64,000 nucleotides of DNA from Sphingobacterium wenxiniae. Its GTDB lineage: Bacteria > Bacteroidota > Bacteroidia > Sphingobacteriales > Sphingobacteriaceae. The notes below the pieces were generated by a model. The model had not been told where the DNA came from. It saw nothing but the letters and a program-made list of their open reading frames with translations, and did not search any database. This document shows positions 54,329 to 63,984 of this stretch, piece by piece. The stretch covers positions 186,001 through 250,000 of the forward strand of contig NZ_FOZZ01000002.1 in the NCBI RefSeq assembly GCF_900116225.1, written 5' to 3'. Numbering within the stretch: position 1 is the stretch's first letter; every line of letters begins with the position of its first letter. Both the position numbers and the translations under genes were made by a program.

Positions 54329-55087
54329 ATGAACAATTTTTACAAGGGTGGGAGAGGTATGGCCTGCGGCCATAGTGCTAAAGTGACTGAGTTACGAAGT
54401 AACCAGACCTGTCAATATCCACCAAAACAGAATATTTTGAATAGCTTATGGCTGATAGCTAATGGCTTATTGCGGATGGCCTATAGGCTACAATTTAAAA
54501 TAAAATGCCTAAAGCCCATCGCTTACGGCTTACTGCTGATATTTGTTTCAATGTTTAGTTTATCTGACGCCTGGGCGCAGTCCGCGGAAACGCGGGCTGC
54601 CGAAAGGCAAACCGAGATTAAACCGTTGTTGACAGCACAAAGAGTACCAGAGGAATTCTGGATAAGGAAGCACCTGTTCTATATCGATGGAGATACTGTT
54701 AGCAAGGATCTATCAGCATATAAAGATAAAATGTTGGTGCTGGGTTTTTGGGCGACATGGTGTTCTTCTTGTCTAAAGAATGGACCAATGATCGAAGCCA
54801 TCGTAAACAAAAATCCTGAAAAATTAGCTTATGTAAAAGTCAATTCTGTGCGGACGAAAGACAATATCGCAAAGATAGATAATCTACTCAATGGTCCGAT
54901 TGGACGAGGCTATAAACTACGCGCAGACGATTTCTCGTCCATAGTAGAAGATACATACCTTCAGGAACTCTTTCCAAATCATGGCTATCCCTTATATGTA
55001 TGGATATACAAAGGAGTGATCCAGCTGATGACCTATCAGAACCTATTTAACTACAACCTTTACATGCGATTTGTAGGAGGAGAATGA
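54329..55087 (+). CDS. TlpA-like thioredoxin-fold protein
   Basis: The mature domain (from about residue 85) is a TlpA-like thioredoxin: a DLSAYKDKMLVLGFWATWCSSC stretch carries the Cys-x-x-Cys redox pair, followed by a cis-Pro region (FPNHGYPLYV). It acts in the periplasm. The N-terminus is doubtful: the first ATG (54329), a second ATG with a good GGGAGAGG site (54359) and a third (54476) are all in frame, and the third gives the most normal signal peptide. The gene overlaps the SusC start by ATGA. Confidence 0.75.
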   Translation: MNNFYKGGRGMACGHSAKVTELRSNQTCQYPPKQNILNSLWLIANGLLRMAYRLQFKIKCLKPIAYGLLLIFVSMFSLSDAWAQSAETRAAERQTEIKPLLTAQRVPEEFWIRKHLFYIDGDTVSKDLSAYKDKMLVLGFWATWCSSCLKNGPMIEAIVNKNPEKLAYVKVNSVRTKDNIAKIDNLLNGPIGRGYKLRADDFSSIVEDTYLQELFPNHGYPLYVWIYKGVIQLMTYQNLFNYNLYMRFVGGE

Positions 55088-58000
55088 TGAAACGGTATAT
55101 ATTATTAGTAGTATACGCATTGGCAATAGTTGCAACTGCGTATGGCCAGGTCAATATCAAGGGTTCAGTATTGGATAGTTTGGGTAATGGTATTGCTAAA
55201 GTTTCGGTAATGGAAGCGGGGTATGCACGAGCAGTTACGACAGATAGCGAAGGGAGATTTGAAATTCAGACCTTGCAGGATAAAGGAAGTCTACTGTTTA
55301 AACACGTTGGTTATGAAAACGTAATCCGGAATTTCGATAACGGAACAAATAGTATAAAAGTGTTTTTGATCCCGGTTATTTCCCAGATCGAAGAGGTCAC
55401 GATCTCAACCGGTTATCAGAGCCTTCCCAAAGAACGAGCTACCGGCAGTTTTGAGTTCATGGATAGAAAGATGTTGGATACAAGAACGGGGTCCAATGTT
55501 CTTGAATTGTTAGAAGGCCTTACCCCAGGATTACAGTTTGATAACCGAAAGGGTAGTCCCACGCTGAATATTCGGGGGCTAAGTAGTCTGAACGATGTGA
55601 TGACTAAACCGCTTATCGTTCTGGATAACTTCCCCTATCAGGGAGATATTGAGCATATCAATCCCAACGATATTGAATCGGTAACCTTGCTGAAAGACGC
55701 CGCCGCTGCGTCCATATGGGGAGCAAGGGCAGGGAATGGGGTCATCGTGATCACAACCAAAAGGCGAAAGGGCCAAGACCGTGTGGCTATAGAATACAGT
55801 ACAAATCTAAATTTTACAGAGAAGCCTAACCTGCTGTATTATCCGGATATGCGCTCGTCCGATTTTATCGAAGCAGAGCGGTTCCTCTTCGAGAAAGGAC
55901 ATTATGATGCTGCTTACAACGGTACAGCACGCACCAAAAATAATACGGTCTTTTCGCCCGTGGTGGAATTGCTGTTTAAGGAGCGCGAAGGTCAGCTGAA
56001 CAGTGGGGAGGTTGAGCAGGCTATAGCACGCTTTAATAATATTGACCACAGATATGAGATGATGGATATATTCTATAGAAAGCCCTTCAGACAGCAGCAT
56101 TTTGTAGGAATGGGTGTCCATGCACAGAACTTTTCCAGCAGGTTCAGTATAGGCTATGATGCCAGTCATGGCGATCAGATAGGAAACAAAAGCAATAGGC
56201 TTACTTTGCGTTCGATCAATAGATTAGACCTATCAACCAAACTGTCTGTTGAGGGCAGCATTTCTTATAGCGGAAATACTGCAGGGCGCTACGGCAATTT
56301 AATGAGTCATAACTATAGTCCCGGCGGAGGGAAATCTAGATTGTATCCTTATGCACAGTATCGGAATGAGAAAGGCGAGCCCTTGCCTGTGCCCAGTGGA
56401 TATAATATGGAATATGTACGCAGCCTACAGGGTTCCCAATTATTGGATTGGATGTACTATCCTGTTAATGAGATCGGTACAGTGGTTTCTGAAGATAGCC
56501 AAAAATACTTGCAGACCCAGCTGAAACTTGATTATAAACCTTTGGAAGGGCTGGCTTTATCCGCGTTATATAATACCGAAAACCAAACTTCTGATGGTGA
56601 GTCTCTTTACAGAGAGCATTCGTTTTATATACGGAATCTGGTAAACCGTTTTACGCAGGTTGATGGAGATAAGGTTACTTATGTTTTTCCTTTGGGCGCG
56701 ATGAAAAGTTCCTCAAGAAGCATCCTTAACTCGTATAACATACGGGGACAGGCTACCTATAATAAACAATTCTTGGATCTGCACGATATCCATGCATTGC
56801 TCGGCGCAGAAGTTTCTAATCGACGACGTGATACAAGAGGTTTTTGGGTACATGGTTTCGATGAATATTTATTGACAAGTCAGGTTGTAGATCCGGTTAA
56901 TACGTATCCTATTTATGATGGTCTATCATCAAACAGTATGATACCACAAGCAGGAGCCAACAACCATTCTTATGATATTGACCGCTTTGTGTCTATGTTT
57001 TTTAATACCGGGTACACTTATTTAAACCGTTATGGCGTCAGTTTCTCCATGCGACGCGATGCCTCCAATCTTTTCGGTGTCAAAACAAACGATAAATGGA
57101 AACCACTATGGTCGGCAGGTGTGAACTGGTTATTACATAATGAGAAGTTTATCAAAGATATGGACTGGATCAGTAGTCTGAAAATAAGGATGACATACGG
57201 CCACAGCGGTAATTCGGGCGGTGTTGCCAATACACTGCCCATTATCCTCCATCTAAAACCGGAATATGGAGCGCTGACACAGTTGCCACGTGCGTCATTG
57301 ACCACCTTATCAAATCCCAACCTGCGCTGGGAAGATGTCAGAATGATGAATGCAGGAATTGATTTCTCATTATGGAATGGGAAACTTCATGGTTCGATAG
57401 AAGCGTACAATAAAAAATCAACTGATCTGCTCGCGAATGACCTTATGGACATCACCACGGGGTATCAGACCATCACAAGAAATGTTGGCGAACTGAAGGG
57501 GAAGGGGATAGATCTACGCCTATCATCTGGTTACGGCAGCGGTAATCTGAAAGGAAGTACAACAGTGAATTTCTCGGCCAACACAACAGAAGTGACCAAG
57601 TTTTATGGTACAAACTTTAGAGGGTCGGTCTATGCAGAGAACACGGGGAACAGCATACGACCTGTGTTAGGAAAGCAGCTATATCCTGTTTTTTCGTTTA
57701 AGTTCAGCGGTCTGGACCCTGAAACCGGAGATCCGCGGGGTATACTGGATGGAGAAATTTCTAAGGATTACACGAAGTTGCTTAACGACTCGATACAGTA
57801 TCTTAATTATCATGGAACGGCTCTACCGCCCTATTATGGCTCCATGATACAACAGCTCACATGGAAAGACATCACCTTGTCATTTTTGGTTGCATATAAA
57901 TTCGGCCATTTTTTTCAAAAGGAAACAATTCGGTATAACGACCTTTTTCAATCTTGGATAGGGCATCGGGATTATGCAGATCGTTGGCAGCAATCCGGAG

Positions 58001-58296
58001 ATGAGCAACGGACTACAGTCCCGTCAATGGTATATCCTGCGACAGCCAATCGGGACCGTTTTTATGCAGCATCTGAGCCTCATATTTTGAGCGGAGATAT
58101 CATTAGACTGCAGGATGTAGGATTGGACTACCGATTACGGGCCCGATATGGACAACGTGATGTGCAATTGAATCTTTTCTTTAAGATAAATAACGTTGGC
58201 CTCTTATGGCGCGCAAATTCAAAAGCATTAGACCCCGACTACGATGGGCTTCCACCCGGCAGACGATACGTTTTTGGAATAAGTGTAAACCTTTAA
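55084..58296 (+). CDS. SusC/RagA-family TonB-linked outer-membrane protein
   Basis: 1070 residues. Signal peptide, an N-terminal carboxypeptidase-like regulatory domain (residues 22-100), a TonB plug (about 115-225, with LNIRGLSSLNDVMTKPLIVL and the LKDAAAASIWGARAGNGVI signature), and a 22-strand barrel ending in an aromatic-rich strand. It imports large substrates with the SusD partner. No glycan-degrading enzyme or sigma/anti-sigma pair is adjacent, so the substrate is unknown. Two ATG codons overlap the TlpA stop. Confidence 0.93.
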   Translation: MMKRYILLVVYALAIVATAYGQVNIKGSVLDSLGNGIAKVSVMEAGYARAVTTDSEGRFEIQTLQDKGSLLFKHVGYENVIRNFDNGTNSIKVFLIPVISQIEEVTISTGYQSLPKERATGSFEFMDRKMLDTRTGSNVLELLEGLTPGLQFDNRKGSPTLNIRGLSSLNDVMTKPLIVLDNFPYQGDIEHINPNDIESVTLLKDAAAASIWGARAGNGVIVITTKRRKGQDRVAIEYSTNLNFTEKPNLLYYPDMRSSDFIEAERFLFEKGHYDAAYNGTARTKNNTVFSPVVELLFKEREGQLNSGEVEQAIARFNNIDHRYEMMDIFYRKPFRQQHFVGMGVHAQNFSSRFSIGYDASHGDQIGNKSNRLTLRSINRLDLSTKLSVEGSISYSGNTAGRYGNLMSHNYSPGGGKSRLYPYAQYRNEKGEPLPVPSGYNMEYVRSLQGSQLLDWMYYPVNEIGTVVSEDSQKYLQTQLKLDYKPLEGLALSALYNTENQTSDGESLYREHSFYIRNLVNRFTQVDGDKVTYVFPLGAMKSSSRSILNSYNIRGQATYNKQFLDLHDIHALLGAEVSNRRRDTRGFWVHGFDEYLLTSQVVDPVNTYPIYDGLSSNSMIPQAGANNHSYDIDRFVSMFFNTGYTYLNRYGVSFSMRRDASNLFGVKTNDKWKPLWSAGVNWLLHNEKFIKDMDWISSLKIRMTYGHSGNSGGVANTLPIILHLKPEYGALTQLPRASLTTLSNPNLRWEDVRMMNAGIDFSLWNGKLHGSIEAYNKKSTDLLANDLMDITTGYQTITRNVGELKGKGIDLRLSSGYGSGNLKGSTTVNFSANTTEVTKFYGTNFRGSVYAENTGNSIRPVLGKQLYPVFSFKFSGLDPETGDPRGILDGEISKDYTKLLNDSIQYLNYHGTALPPYYGSMIQQLTWKDITLSFLVAYKFGHFFQKETIRYNDLFQSWIGHRDYADRWQQSGDEQRTTVPSMVYPATANRDRFYAASEPHILSGDIIRLQDVGLDYRLRARYGQRDVQLNLFFKINNVGLLWRANSKALDPDYDGLPPGRRYVFGISVNL

Positions 58297-58306
58297 ATAA
58301 AATGTT

Positions 58307-59668
58307 ATGAAAAACAGAATATTTATCATACTTACAATGGTTATAGGAAGCATGGCTTTCTATAGCTGTGAAAAATTTCTGGATGCGAAACCCTATAACA
58401 GTTTATCGCATCCAAATTCATTGAAGGACCTGCAGGCATTATTGGATTTTGAGTGGGAGGTGAATTACTGGTACCCGGGGATCGGTGAACTTGCGTCAGA
58501 CGATTTTGTTATCAGTTTCAGAGGGTTTTCAGCAATGCTCCCACACATGCAGGATGCGTATCTATGGAAAGATGATAGCGGAGATTCAGGAGAGTGGCAG
58601 TTGGGGTATAAAATGATCAGCATAGCCAACGTGATCCTCGAGGGGCTGCAAAGAATAGATGGTGGAGATCCCAAACTCAGGAGCCAAATAGAGGGCGAGG
58701 CTCTGTTTTTACGGGGTTGGGCTTATTTTAATCTGGCGCAGATTTATTGCGCTCCTTATAGCGTTTTAGAAACGTCGGACAATATGGGGTTAGTGCTTCG
58801 GGCAGATTCAGATTCTGAAGTTAACTTGCCCAGATCCAGTTTGGAAGAAACCTATATTCAGCTTTTCAGGGATCTTAACAGGGCGGTAGAACTACTGCCG
58901 GAAAAAGCGACTCATGTTACCAGAGCCTCTCGATGGGTGGCATTGTCTGCATTAGCTAGAGCATATCATACCATAGAAGATTATCAATTGGCCGAAAAAA
59001 TGGTAGATAGGGCAATGGAAATAGAAAACACACTGTTGGACTATAATGATTTGGATTATGCTGCAGCCATGCCGTTCGATGTAACGAATAATGTAGAGTT
59101 AATTCATTATGCAGTTTCGCGATCTACGGAATACTTAATATATGATGCCTCTACGCGAGTTTCCGAAGAATTATACAAACTGTATGAAGATACTGATCTC
59201 CGTAAAAAGCTATTTTTTGAGCAGTCCAATGCCGGGGTGAAATTCAAAGGTTTTTATCATGGGAAGCGCTCTTGCTTTGTGGGATTAGCACAAGATGAAA
59301 TGTATCTGATCAAGGCGGAATGTTCAGTGCGGAGAGATGCTAAGGCAGAAGCAGAGTCATATCTTAATACTTTTTTATCTACGAGATATGAAAAGAATAA
59401 GTTCAGTAAACTTTCCTTTGCAACAGCCGAATTGGCATTGGATAGGATATTGTTAGAGCGACGCAAACAATTGGTATTTCGAGGCATTCGATGGATGGAT
59501 TTGCGCAGGTTGAATCGTTATCCGTATAGGGCAGTGGTAGTGGAAAAGAGATTTGACGATGTAGATGAGAGTAAGGTCTATAAATTATTGCCTAATGATC
59601 TTAGATATACTTTTTTAATTCCCATACTTGCTATAGATGCCGGTGGGTACACACAGAACCCAAGATAA
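58307..59668 (+). CDS. SusD/RagB-family lipoprotein
   Basis: 453 residues. Lipoprotein signal (Cys in FYSCEK), then the SusD helical fold: AEALFLRGWAYFNLAQIY near residue 140 (TPR-like), and the C-terminal ERRKQLVFRGIRWMDLRRL near 385, which is a SusD hallmark. It is the substrate-binding lid of the SusC channel. Residue patterns of the binding face do not allow the ligand to be named. It starts 10 bp after SusC. Confidence 0.93.
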   Translation: MKNRIFIILTMVIGSMAFYSCEKFLDAKPYNSLSHPNSLKDLQALLDFEWEVNYWYPGIGELASDDFVISFRGFSAMLPHMQDAYLWKDDSGDSGEWQLGYKMISIANVILEGLQRIDGGDPKLRSQIEGEALFLRGWAYFNLAQIYCAPYSVLETSDNMGLVLRADSDSEVNLPRSSLEETYIQLFRDLNRAVELLPEKATHVTRASRWVALSALARAYHTIEDYQLAEKMVDRAMEIENTLLDYNDLDYAAAMPFDVTNNVELIHYAVSRSTEYLIYDASTRVSEELYKLYEDTDLRKKLFFEQSNAGVKFKGFYHGKRSCFVGLAQDEMYLIKAECSVRRDAKAEAESYLNTFLSTRYEKNKFSKLSFATAELALDRILLERRKQLVFRGIRWMDLRRLNRYPYRAVVVEKRFDDVDESKVYKLLPNDLRYTFLIPILAIDAGGYTQNPR

Positions 59669-59672
59669 AAAA

Positions 59673-59709
59673 GGAGAGAGGCTGCATAAATGCCTCTCTC
59701 TCTTTTTTT
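59673..59709. terminator. Terminator of the TlpA-SusCD operon
   Basis: GAGAGAGGC/GCCTCTCTC stem with a 9-nt loop, followed by TCTTTTTTT. The opposite strand serves the convergent gene, whose stop lies in the T tract. Confidence 0.88.
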
Positions 59710-60136
59710 AGTTTTCCGATCGATAGGCCGTTACGACACTATTCGGAGGTAAGGGAGTAGAAGTTCCAAGGGAGTTCATCGCATCCTCAACATGTTGACC
59801 TACACTTTTTCCGTCGATAACTTCTTCAAAATTAGGTCTTCCATTATCCTCTGTAGTCTCGATGCTACAGATTGTCCGAGAAGGTCCTTCACAAGGTGGA
59901 GCCTCTAAGGGGTTGTCCGTGTAGTCGTTCGGAGATTCAGGATTACCACCTTTAAAATACCAGGTTTTGGTAACCAACGTCTTCACAGGTTCAACCACCT
60001 TAGTAGTTTTCTCTTTGTCTCCGTCCTTACCTTTTTCTCTGTTCATCACGCTCGCATTGGCATTCATCCCGATTGCCAAGAAAGCTAAGATTAAAGTGAA
60101 GAGTGATGTGGTCTTCACTATTTGTTTTTTAAGCAT
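59708..60136 (-). CDS. Secreted Sphingobacteriaceae-type protein (DUF6520-like)
   Basis: 142 residues with a signal peptide (about 1-29). The mature part has TWYFKGGNPESPNDYT and PCEGPSRTICSIETTED, a Trp/Gly start and a Cys-x(n)-Cys block reminiscent of DUF6520 and similar small proteins in this phylum. Function unknown. The ATG is internal to a slightly longer frame and gives the signal peptide. It is convergent with the SusCD operon. Confidence 0.6.
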   Translation of the reverse strand: MLKKQIVKTTSLFTLILAFLAIGMNANASVMNREKGKDGDKEKTTKVVEPVKTLVTKTWYFKGGNPESPNDYTDNPLEAPPCEGPSRTICSIETTEDNGRPNFEEVIDGKSVGQHVEDAMNSLGTSTPLPPNSVVTAYRSEN

Positions 60137-60303
60137 ACAGCAAATATAGAGGCGTGAGAAAGGCAAACGTTAGGCGAAATCCGACCAGTTTAGTGGTAAA
60201 AATCTGACTTTGTGTTTTTTTGGATGATGAAATGTCCTTCTCTTAGTGTGAAATTTCTTAACTTGGGTTAATTTGATCGGATTAAAGAACGTGACGACTA
60301 AGC

Positions 60304-60951
60304 ATGGCGTTTATATTATTGGAAAGGAACGACTGGGTATGGGTATCGTATCCCAAAGAGCCAAAACTTGGTTTGGTGCTTGCCGTGCGTGAGCATACGG
60401 TCGTGTTACGTATGCTGGTCGGCAGCCGTCAGCTGCAAGCTTCGCGGGAAGTCGTATCTAAGCGTTTGCTCAGCAAAGCCGAACTGAGCGAAGAGGAAAT
60501 CCAACAGCTCCCCTGTGGTAAGCGTCCGCTTGTGCTGGGGCGGGCCAAGCAGATCGTAGCGGTCAATCGCATATTTACCGATAATCCCAACAGGAAGGAA
60601 AGGCGCGTATACTATTGCAGACGCTGCGAAGCATTTCATACAACAGCACAGTTCAAAATTCCTGTCGAACTACTTATGAAGCTGAGATCGTTTCCGTATA
60701 TCCCGGATGAACGGGAGGATTATGCGAAAGGACGAGCACGCAAGAAAGTGTGGCGATGGTTGAAGGATATTATTGGAATACGGGTGCCCTATAGGATTTT
60801 TGATTATTCGCTCTTAGGCTACGGCGACGGTAACCGGAAAAATGCTGTCGTCAAAATACTTCTCGATCCGTTGGATTACCTTCATTATCTGTTTCTCTTT
60901 CTTTATATGCGCAGGAAAGAAAGATTAGCGAAACAAGAAACGGCAAACTGA
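60304..60951 (+). CDS. Hypothetical protein with zinc-ribbon-like Cys pair
   Basis: 215 residues, no membrane segment. The middle has YYCRRCEAFHTT near residue 103, a single Cys-x-x-Cys with a nearby His that could bind metal. The C-terminal region is aromatic and basic with LLDPLDYLHYLFLFLYMRRK. No family recognised. It has no operon partner and ends 7 bp from the convergent AraC gene. Confidence 0.55.
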   Translation: MAFILLERNDWVWVSYPKEPKLGLVLAVREHTVVLRMLVGSRQLQASREVVSKRLLSKAELSEEEIQQLPCGKRPLVLGRAKQIVAVNRIFTDNPNRKERRVYYCRRCEAFHTTAQFKIPVELLMKLRSFPYIPDEREDYAKGRARKKVWRWLKDIIGIRVPYRIFDYSLLGYGDGNRKNAVVKILLDPLDYLHYLFLFLYMRRKERLAKQETAN

Positions 60952-60957
60952 AAAGAA

Positions 60958-61956
60958 TTACGACCGTTTCTGCTGGCCAACTTCACTGGGGTTGAACTGA
61001 AATAACTGCTTAAATGCCTTGCCGAAAGCCGATACGTCCCAAAATCCCAGTTTAAATGCTACATCTCCTACTTTTTCACCCGTCAGCAATAGCTCATACG
61101 CTTTGTGCAAGAGTTTTTCTCGAATAAATTGCTTCAGGCCTATGCCGTAATACACGCGATGGCACCGGCTGAGGTAATCCGGATGCACGTGGAAGTGACT
61201 AGCGATCTCGCTTATCGGCGGGATATGGGCCCCATGCTGTATGCTCTTGATCACGTAGCGTTGTACAGCCTCTGCAATTGCTGCACAGCGGTTTCCAGAA
61301 ACAACTGGTGGATCTTCTGCTTTCAGGTAGGATACTCTTTCTAGCTCTACCAATTGCGAAACGGGTTGGTAGATAGCACTGTCCTGTGACAGCCGCGCCG
61401 ATAGCGGCAGGGTCATTAAGCTTAGAATCTCAGCCTGCATGGCAGGAGTGGTGCGTACGGGTGGACGTATCGTATACTTGGATGCTTCATTGTTGTTTAC
61501 ACTTCGGGATGGGGGCAGGAAGTCCAGGCCGTCCGTCATATACCGCGATAGCCACCCTTTGGCCACCGTGAATCCTACAAGGATATGCCTTCCGCTTCCC
61601 GCTGAAAGAGTGGTTCTGTCGGTTAGGGTAATGTATTGCGCATGAAATCCTTCTTGCAATTTCTGTTGGGTATACTTGTCGTTTAACGATAGTCTTCCTT
61701 TAAGCAGATACAGCCAGTGTATGTCATCGCAGAAGCATCTGAGCACAACATCGAGTCCGTTTTTGCTATGGATCTCCATGCAGTAAACATAGGCATGCTT
61801 TGCATCATACCACTGCAATGCCATCCACCATGCTGCACCACGCCAGGATATTTTGTTGGTATAGGGAATATGATAGCTGCTGATTTTCGGGATGTTGCCA
61901 GCTACGCTATGGGGCTGGGGCAACTCCTCGCTGATTATACGAAAAGGGATCTTCAT
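60958..61956 (-). CDS. AraC-family transcriptional regulator
   Basis: 332 residues. The C-terminal 95 residues are a double HTH AraC domain (SEIASHFHVHPDYLSRCHR and LGFWDVSAFGKAFKQLFQFNPSE). The N-terminal 220 residues do not match a known sensor but contain an aromatic beta-like region similar to cupin-type AraC sensors. Its target cannot be inferred from neighbours. Confidence 0.9.
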   Translation of the reverse strand: MKIPFRIISEELPQPHSVAGNIPKISSYHIPYTNKISWRGAAWWMALQWYDAKHAYVYCMEIHSKNGLDVVLRCFCDDIHWLYLLKGRLSLNDKYTQQKLQEGFHAQYITLTDRTTLSAGSGRHILVGFTVAKGWLSRYMTDGLDFLPPSRSVNNNEASKYTIRPPVRTTPAMQAEILSLMTLPLSARLSQDSAIYQPVSQLVELERVSYLKAEDPPVVSGNRCAAIAEAVQRYVIKSIQHGAHIPPISEIASHFHVHPDYLSRCHRVYYGIGLKQFIREKLLHKAYELLLTGEKVGDVAFKLGFWDVSAFGKAFKQLFQFNPSEVGQQKRS

Positions 61957-62017
61957 AGGCCATTTCTTCTTTCCTGATATTCTTTTCGTCGATACGCGGT
62001 GATATTATAGGATTACA

Positions 62018-62049
62018 ACCGCCATGCGGAAGGTATGGCGCATGGCGGT
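62018..62049. terminator. Hairpin after the 145-residue hypothetical gene
   Basis: An 11-bp stem ACCGCCATGCG/CGCATGGCGGT with a 10-nt loop. It has no T tract on either side, so the terminator role is weak. Confidence 0.4.
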
Positions 62050-62069
62050 CTGTAGTTCATACCACCGGG

Positions 62070-62507
62070 CTAGGCATCCTTGTAATAAATACGAACGACC
62101 AATTCGCCATTCATGGTTGAATCAGAACCCAAGGGTAGTGGATCGGAGCCTTCCGGCTGATAGCTAGCGCTTGCAGCTGCTTTTTTGCGCGTTTCAGTTA
62201 CTTTGACGGAGTCCTCAGGCCCGGAACCATTGGAGAAAGGACGTATTTCTTTTTCCAGAATAATGTCAAAATGATGGTTGATAGCTTCGATAAGATCGGC
62301 TTGGAGGATCTTGATAAACTCGGGCGGCAATGCATTAAGGTAGGTTACCTGACTCGGCATAAGCGAAAATCTTACCGTAGCCCAATTGACTAAGGAGAGA
62401 CCAATCATGGCCTGCTCACGGCGCTGTGTCTGTAAATCGGAATTGTACAATTCTGTTTTCCAACTGTACACATCCTCACGGGTTAAACTGTAAGTGTTCA
62501 TACACAT
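62070..62507 (-). CDS. Hypothetical protein
   Basis: 145 residues, soluble, with a helical start (SWKTELYNSDLQTQRREQA) and a second segment ALPPEFIKILQADLIEAINH. A Ser/Pro/Glu-rich linker precedes a final strand ending VVRIYYKDA. No family recognised. The first ATG (62507) and the one two codons later are both possible starts. It stands alone between AraC and the membrane regulator. Confidence 0.5.
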   Translation of the reverse strand: MCMNTYSLTREDVYSWKTELYNSDLQTQRREQAMIGLSLVNWATVRFSLMPSQVTYLNALPPEFIKILQADLIEAINHHFDIILEKEIRPFSNGSGPEDSVKVTETRKKAAASASYQPEGSDPLPLGSDSTMNGELVVRIYYKDA

Positions 62508-62789
62508 TTGATTTTGTTAGATAAAAAATGATTGTTGATCGCGATCTATGGACCAAAATTAAATACCGGTGGGAAAGAAAAAGAATAACAGGAGCTGTTA
62601 AATCGCGAACACCGATACCCCTTGCGCGAAAAGGAGGAAAATCATGGTTTAAATAGGTTTAGAGGGTGTTTTCTCTGCGCGAACGAAAGAAAATAAATCG
62701 CGAATCTTTGAAAAAATGAAGCAAATTTCATACGGGAAAGTAATTTCTTTTTGTTATTATTGCTAACACCTATATAATTGTGACTGATT

Positions 62790-63746
62790 ATGAGACGATT
62801 TTTTTGCCGCATGAAAGGCTTCTTTGACTCTTGGTATGGGAATAAAATAGTATGGGTAATAATGGCTGCTCTATCTGCGTTTTCCGTCACGTTCTATGCT
62901 ACCCGCTTGCCTTTACTACATAGCTTTACCAAGACCCATTTGATCAATTTCCTGGCATCTTTTGTATTGATGTACGTATTGGCTATGATTATAGCTTGGT
63001 TAAGCTATGTTTTTGACCGGCTGTCGTCTCCCGTGAAAAAGAAGCGATATGTATGGGCTAGAGTGATACTTTTTGTTACTGTTCTTCCTTTTTTAGTTTT
63101 AAGGATAGTGTATGAAATATATGACAGCATGTTCGGAGTCGATCTTTCAAAGACCGAATATGTCGACAGGGATTTTGTAGTTGTCGTGTTCTGCATGTTT
63201 ATGATGCAGGGCTACTATATCATACGGAGAGATGAAAAAAGGATTCAGCGGCTAAATGAGGACATACAGGAAATAAAATTACAGCGGCATGATTTGGAGC
63301 AGCGTATAATTGGGGTAGATCAAGTAAATGGCAGGATGAATAAAATGCTCGATCTGATGAAACAACTGATGTTGCCAGTTGAAGTTCGGTTGGAAGATGA
63401 AGGCGAAGTGTCCGTTCCTATCCATCTTGTGAGCACCTTTTACATCGCTAAACCCTTTGCTGGCCAGAAGATCGTACACATCCGGCTGATGGATGGCCGA
63501 AGGGGCGAAACTAGAGATAATGCGCTGTCGGAAATTATGAAAAAATATTCCTTATTGTGCTACAAACTGACGCGGAGTGAATTGGTATCGCTGCTGGCGA
63601 TTGAATCTATTGAGAAAACAACTGAAGAAGCGTATTTGCACCTACGGGGGGAGGGGGAGGAAGCACGCATTATACCAAACGGTGCGCTCAAAGAATTGGA
63701 GGAAGCACAGGAACAATTACAGCAATTGACACAGCAAAGAGGCTGA
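62790..63746 (+). CDS. Membrane protein with LytTR-like C-terminal domain
   Basis: 318 residues. Four hydrophobic helices (about 20-37, 48-70, 88-108, 128-146) lead to a coiled coil (about 150-195) and a C-terminal domain with VSTFYIAKPF, HIRLMDGRRGETRD and KLTRSELVSL, close to the LytTR DNA-binding pattern (VRL-x-DGR; R-x-x-R-S-x-L-V). A membrane-bound transcription factor is likely. The assignment of LytTR is by eye and moderate in confidence. Confidence 0.65.
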   Translation: MRRFFCRMKGFFDSWYGNKIVWVIMAALSAFSVTFYATRLPLLHSFTKTHLINFLASFVLMYVLAMIIAWLSYVFDRLSSPVKKKRYVWARVILFVTVLPFLVLRIVYEIYDSMFGVDLSKTEYVDRDFVVVVFCMFMMQGYYIIRRDEKRIQRLNEDIQEIKLQRHDLEQRIIGVDQVNGRMNKMLDLMKQLMLPVEVRLEDEGEVSVPIHLVSTFYIAKPFAGQKIVHIRLMDGRRGETRDNALSEIMKKYSLLCYKLTRSELVSLLAIESIEKTTEEAYLHLRGEGEEARIIPNGALKELEEAQEQLQQLTQQRG

Positions 63747-63763
63747 GCGAAAGCGCAGCCTCT
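63738..63763. terminator. Hairpin at the end of the membrane regulator gene
   Basis: AGAGGCTG/CAGCCTCT with an inner GC/GC pairing around GAAA. The gene stop is inside the left arm. There is no T tract. Confidence 0.4.
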
Positions 63764-63783
63764 GGCAGAAATTGCATATCTGA

Positions 63784-63984
63784 TCAATTCAGCCTTTCGT
63801 AGAGCTCGTCTAAAGGCAGGCCATAATATTCGGCAAACTCGCGGAAGGTCAGGTGTTGATGTCTTAAGCGCCCATAAGCGTCTTTAGCTTGGTTATAGCG
63901 TCTATTAGCTTGACGCAGACTGATGTCAAGAATGATGGCAATATCCTTAGGGCTAATACATAGCCTTTTACTTTTCTTTAACAT
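63784..63984 (-). CDS. Small HTH-like protein
   Basis: 66 residues, mostly one helix-turn-helix-like segment (ISPKDIAIILDISLRQANRR) followed by a second helical pair with LTFREFAEYYGLPLDELY. It may be a DNA-binding protein related to phage- or plasmid-borne regulators. It faces the membrane regulator. Beyond its start the window ends after 16 bp. Confidence 0.6.
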   Translation of the reverse strand: MLKKSKRLCISPKDIAIILDISLRQANRRYNQAKDAYGRLRHQHLTFREFAEYYGLPLDELYERLN

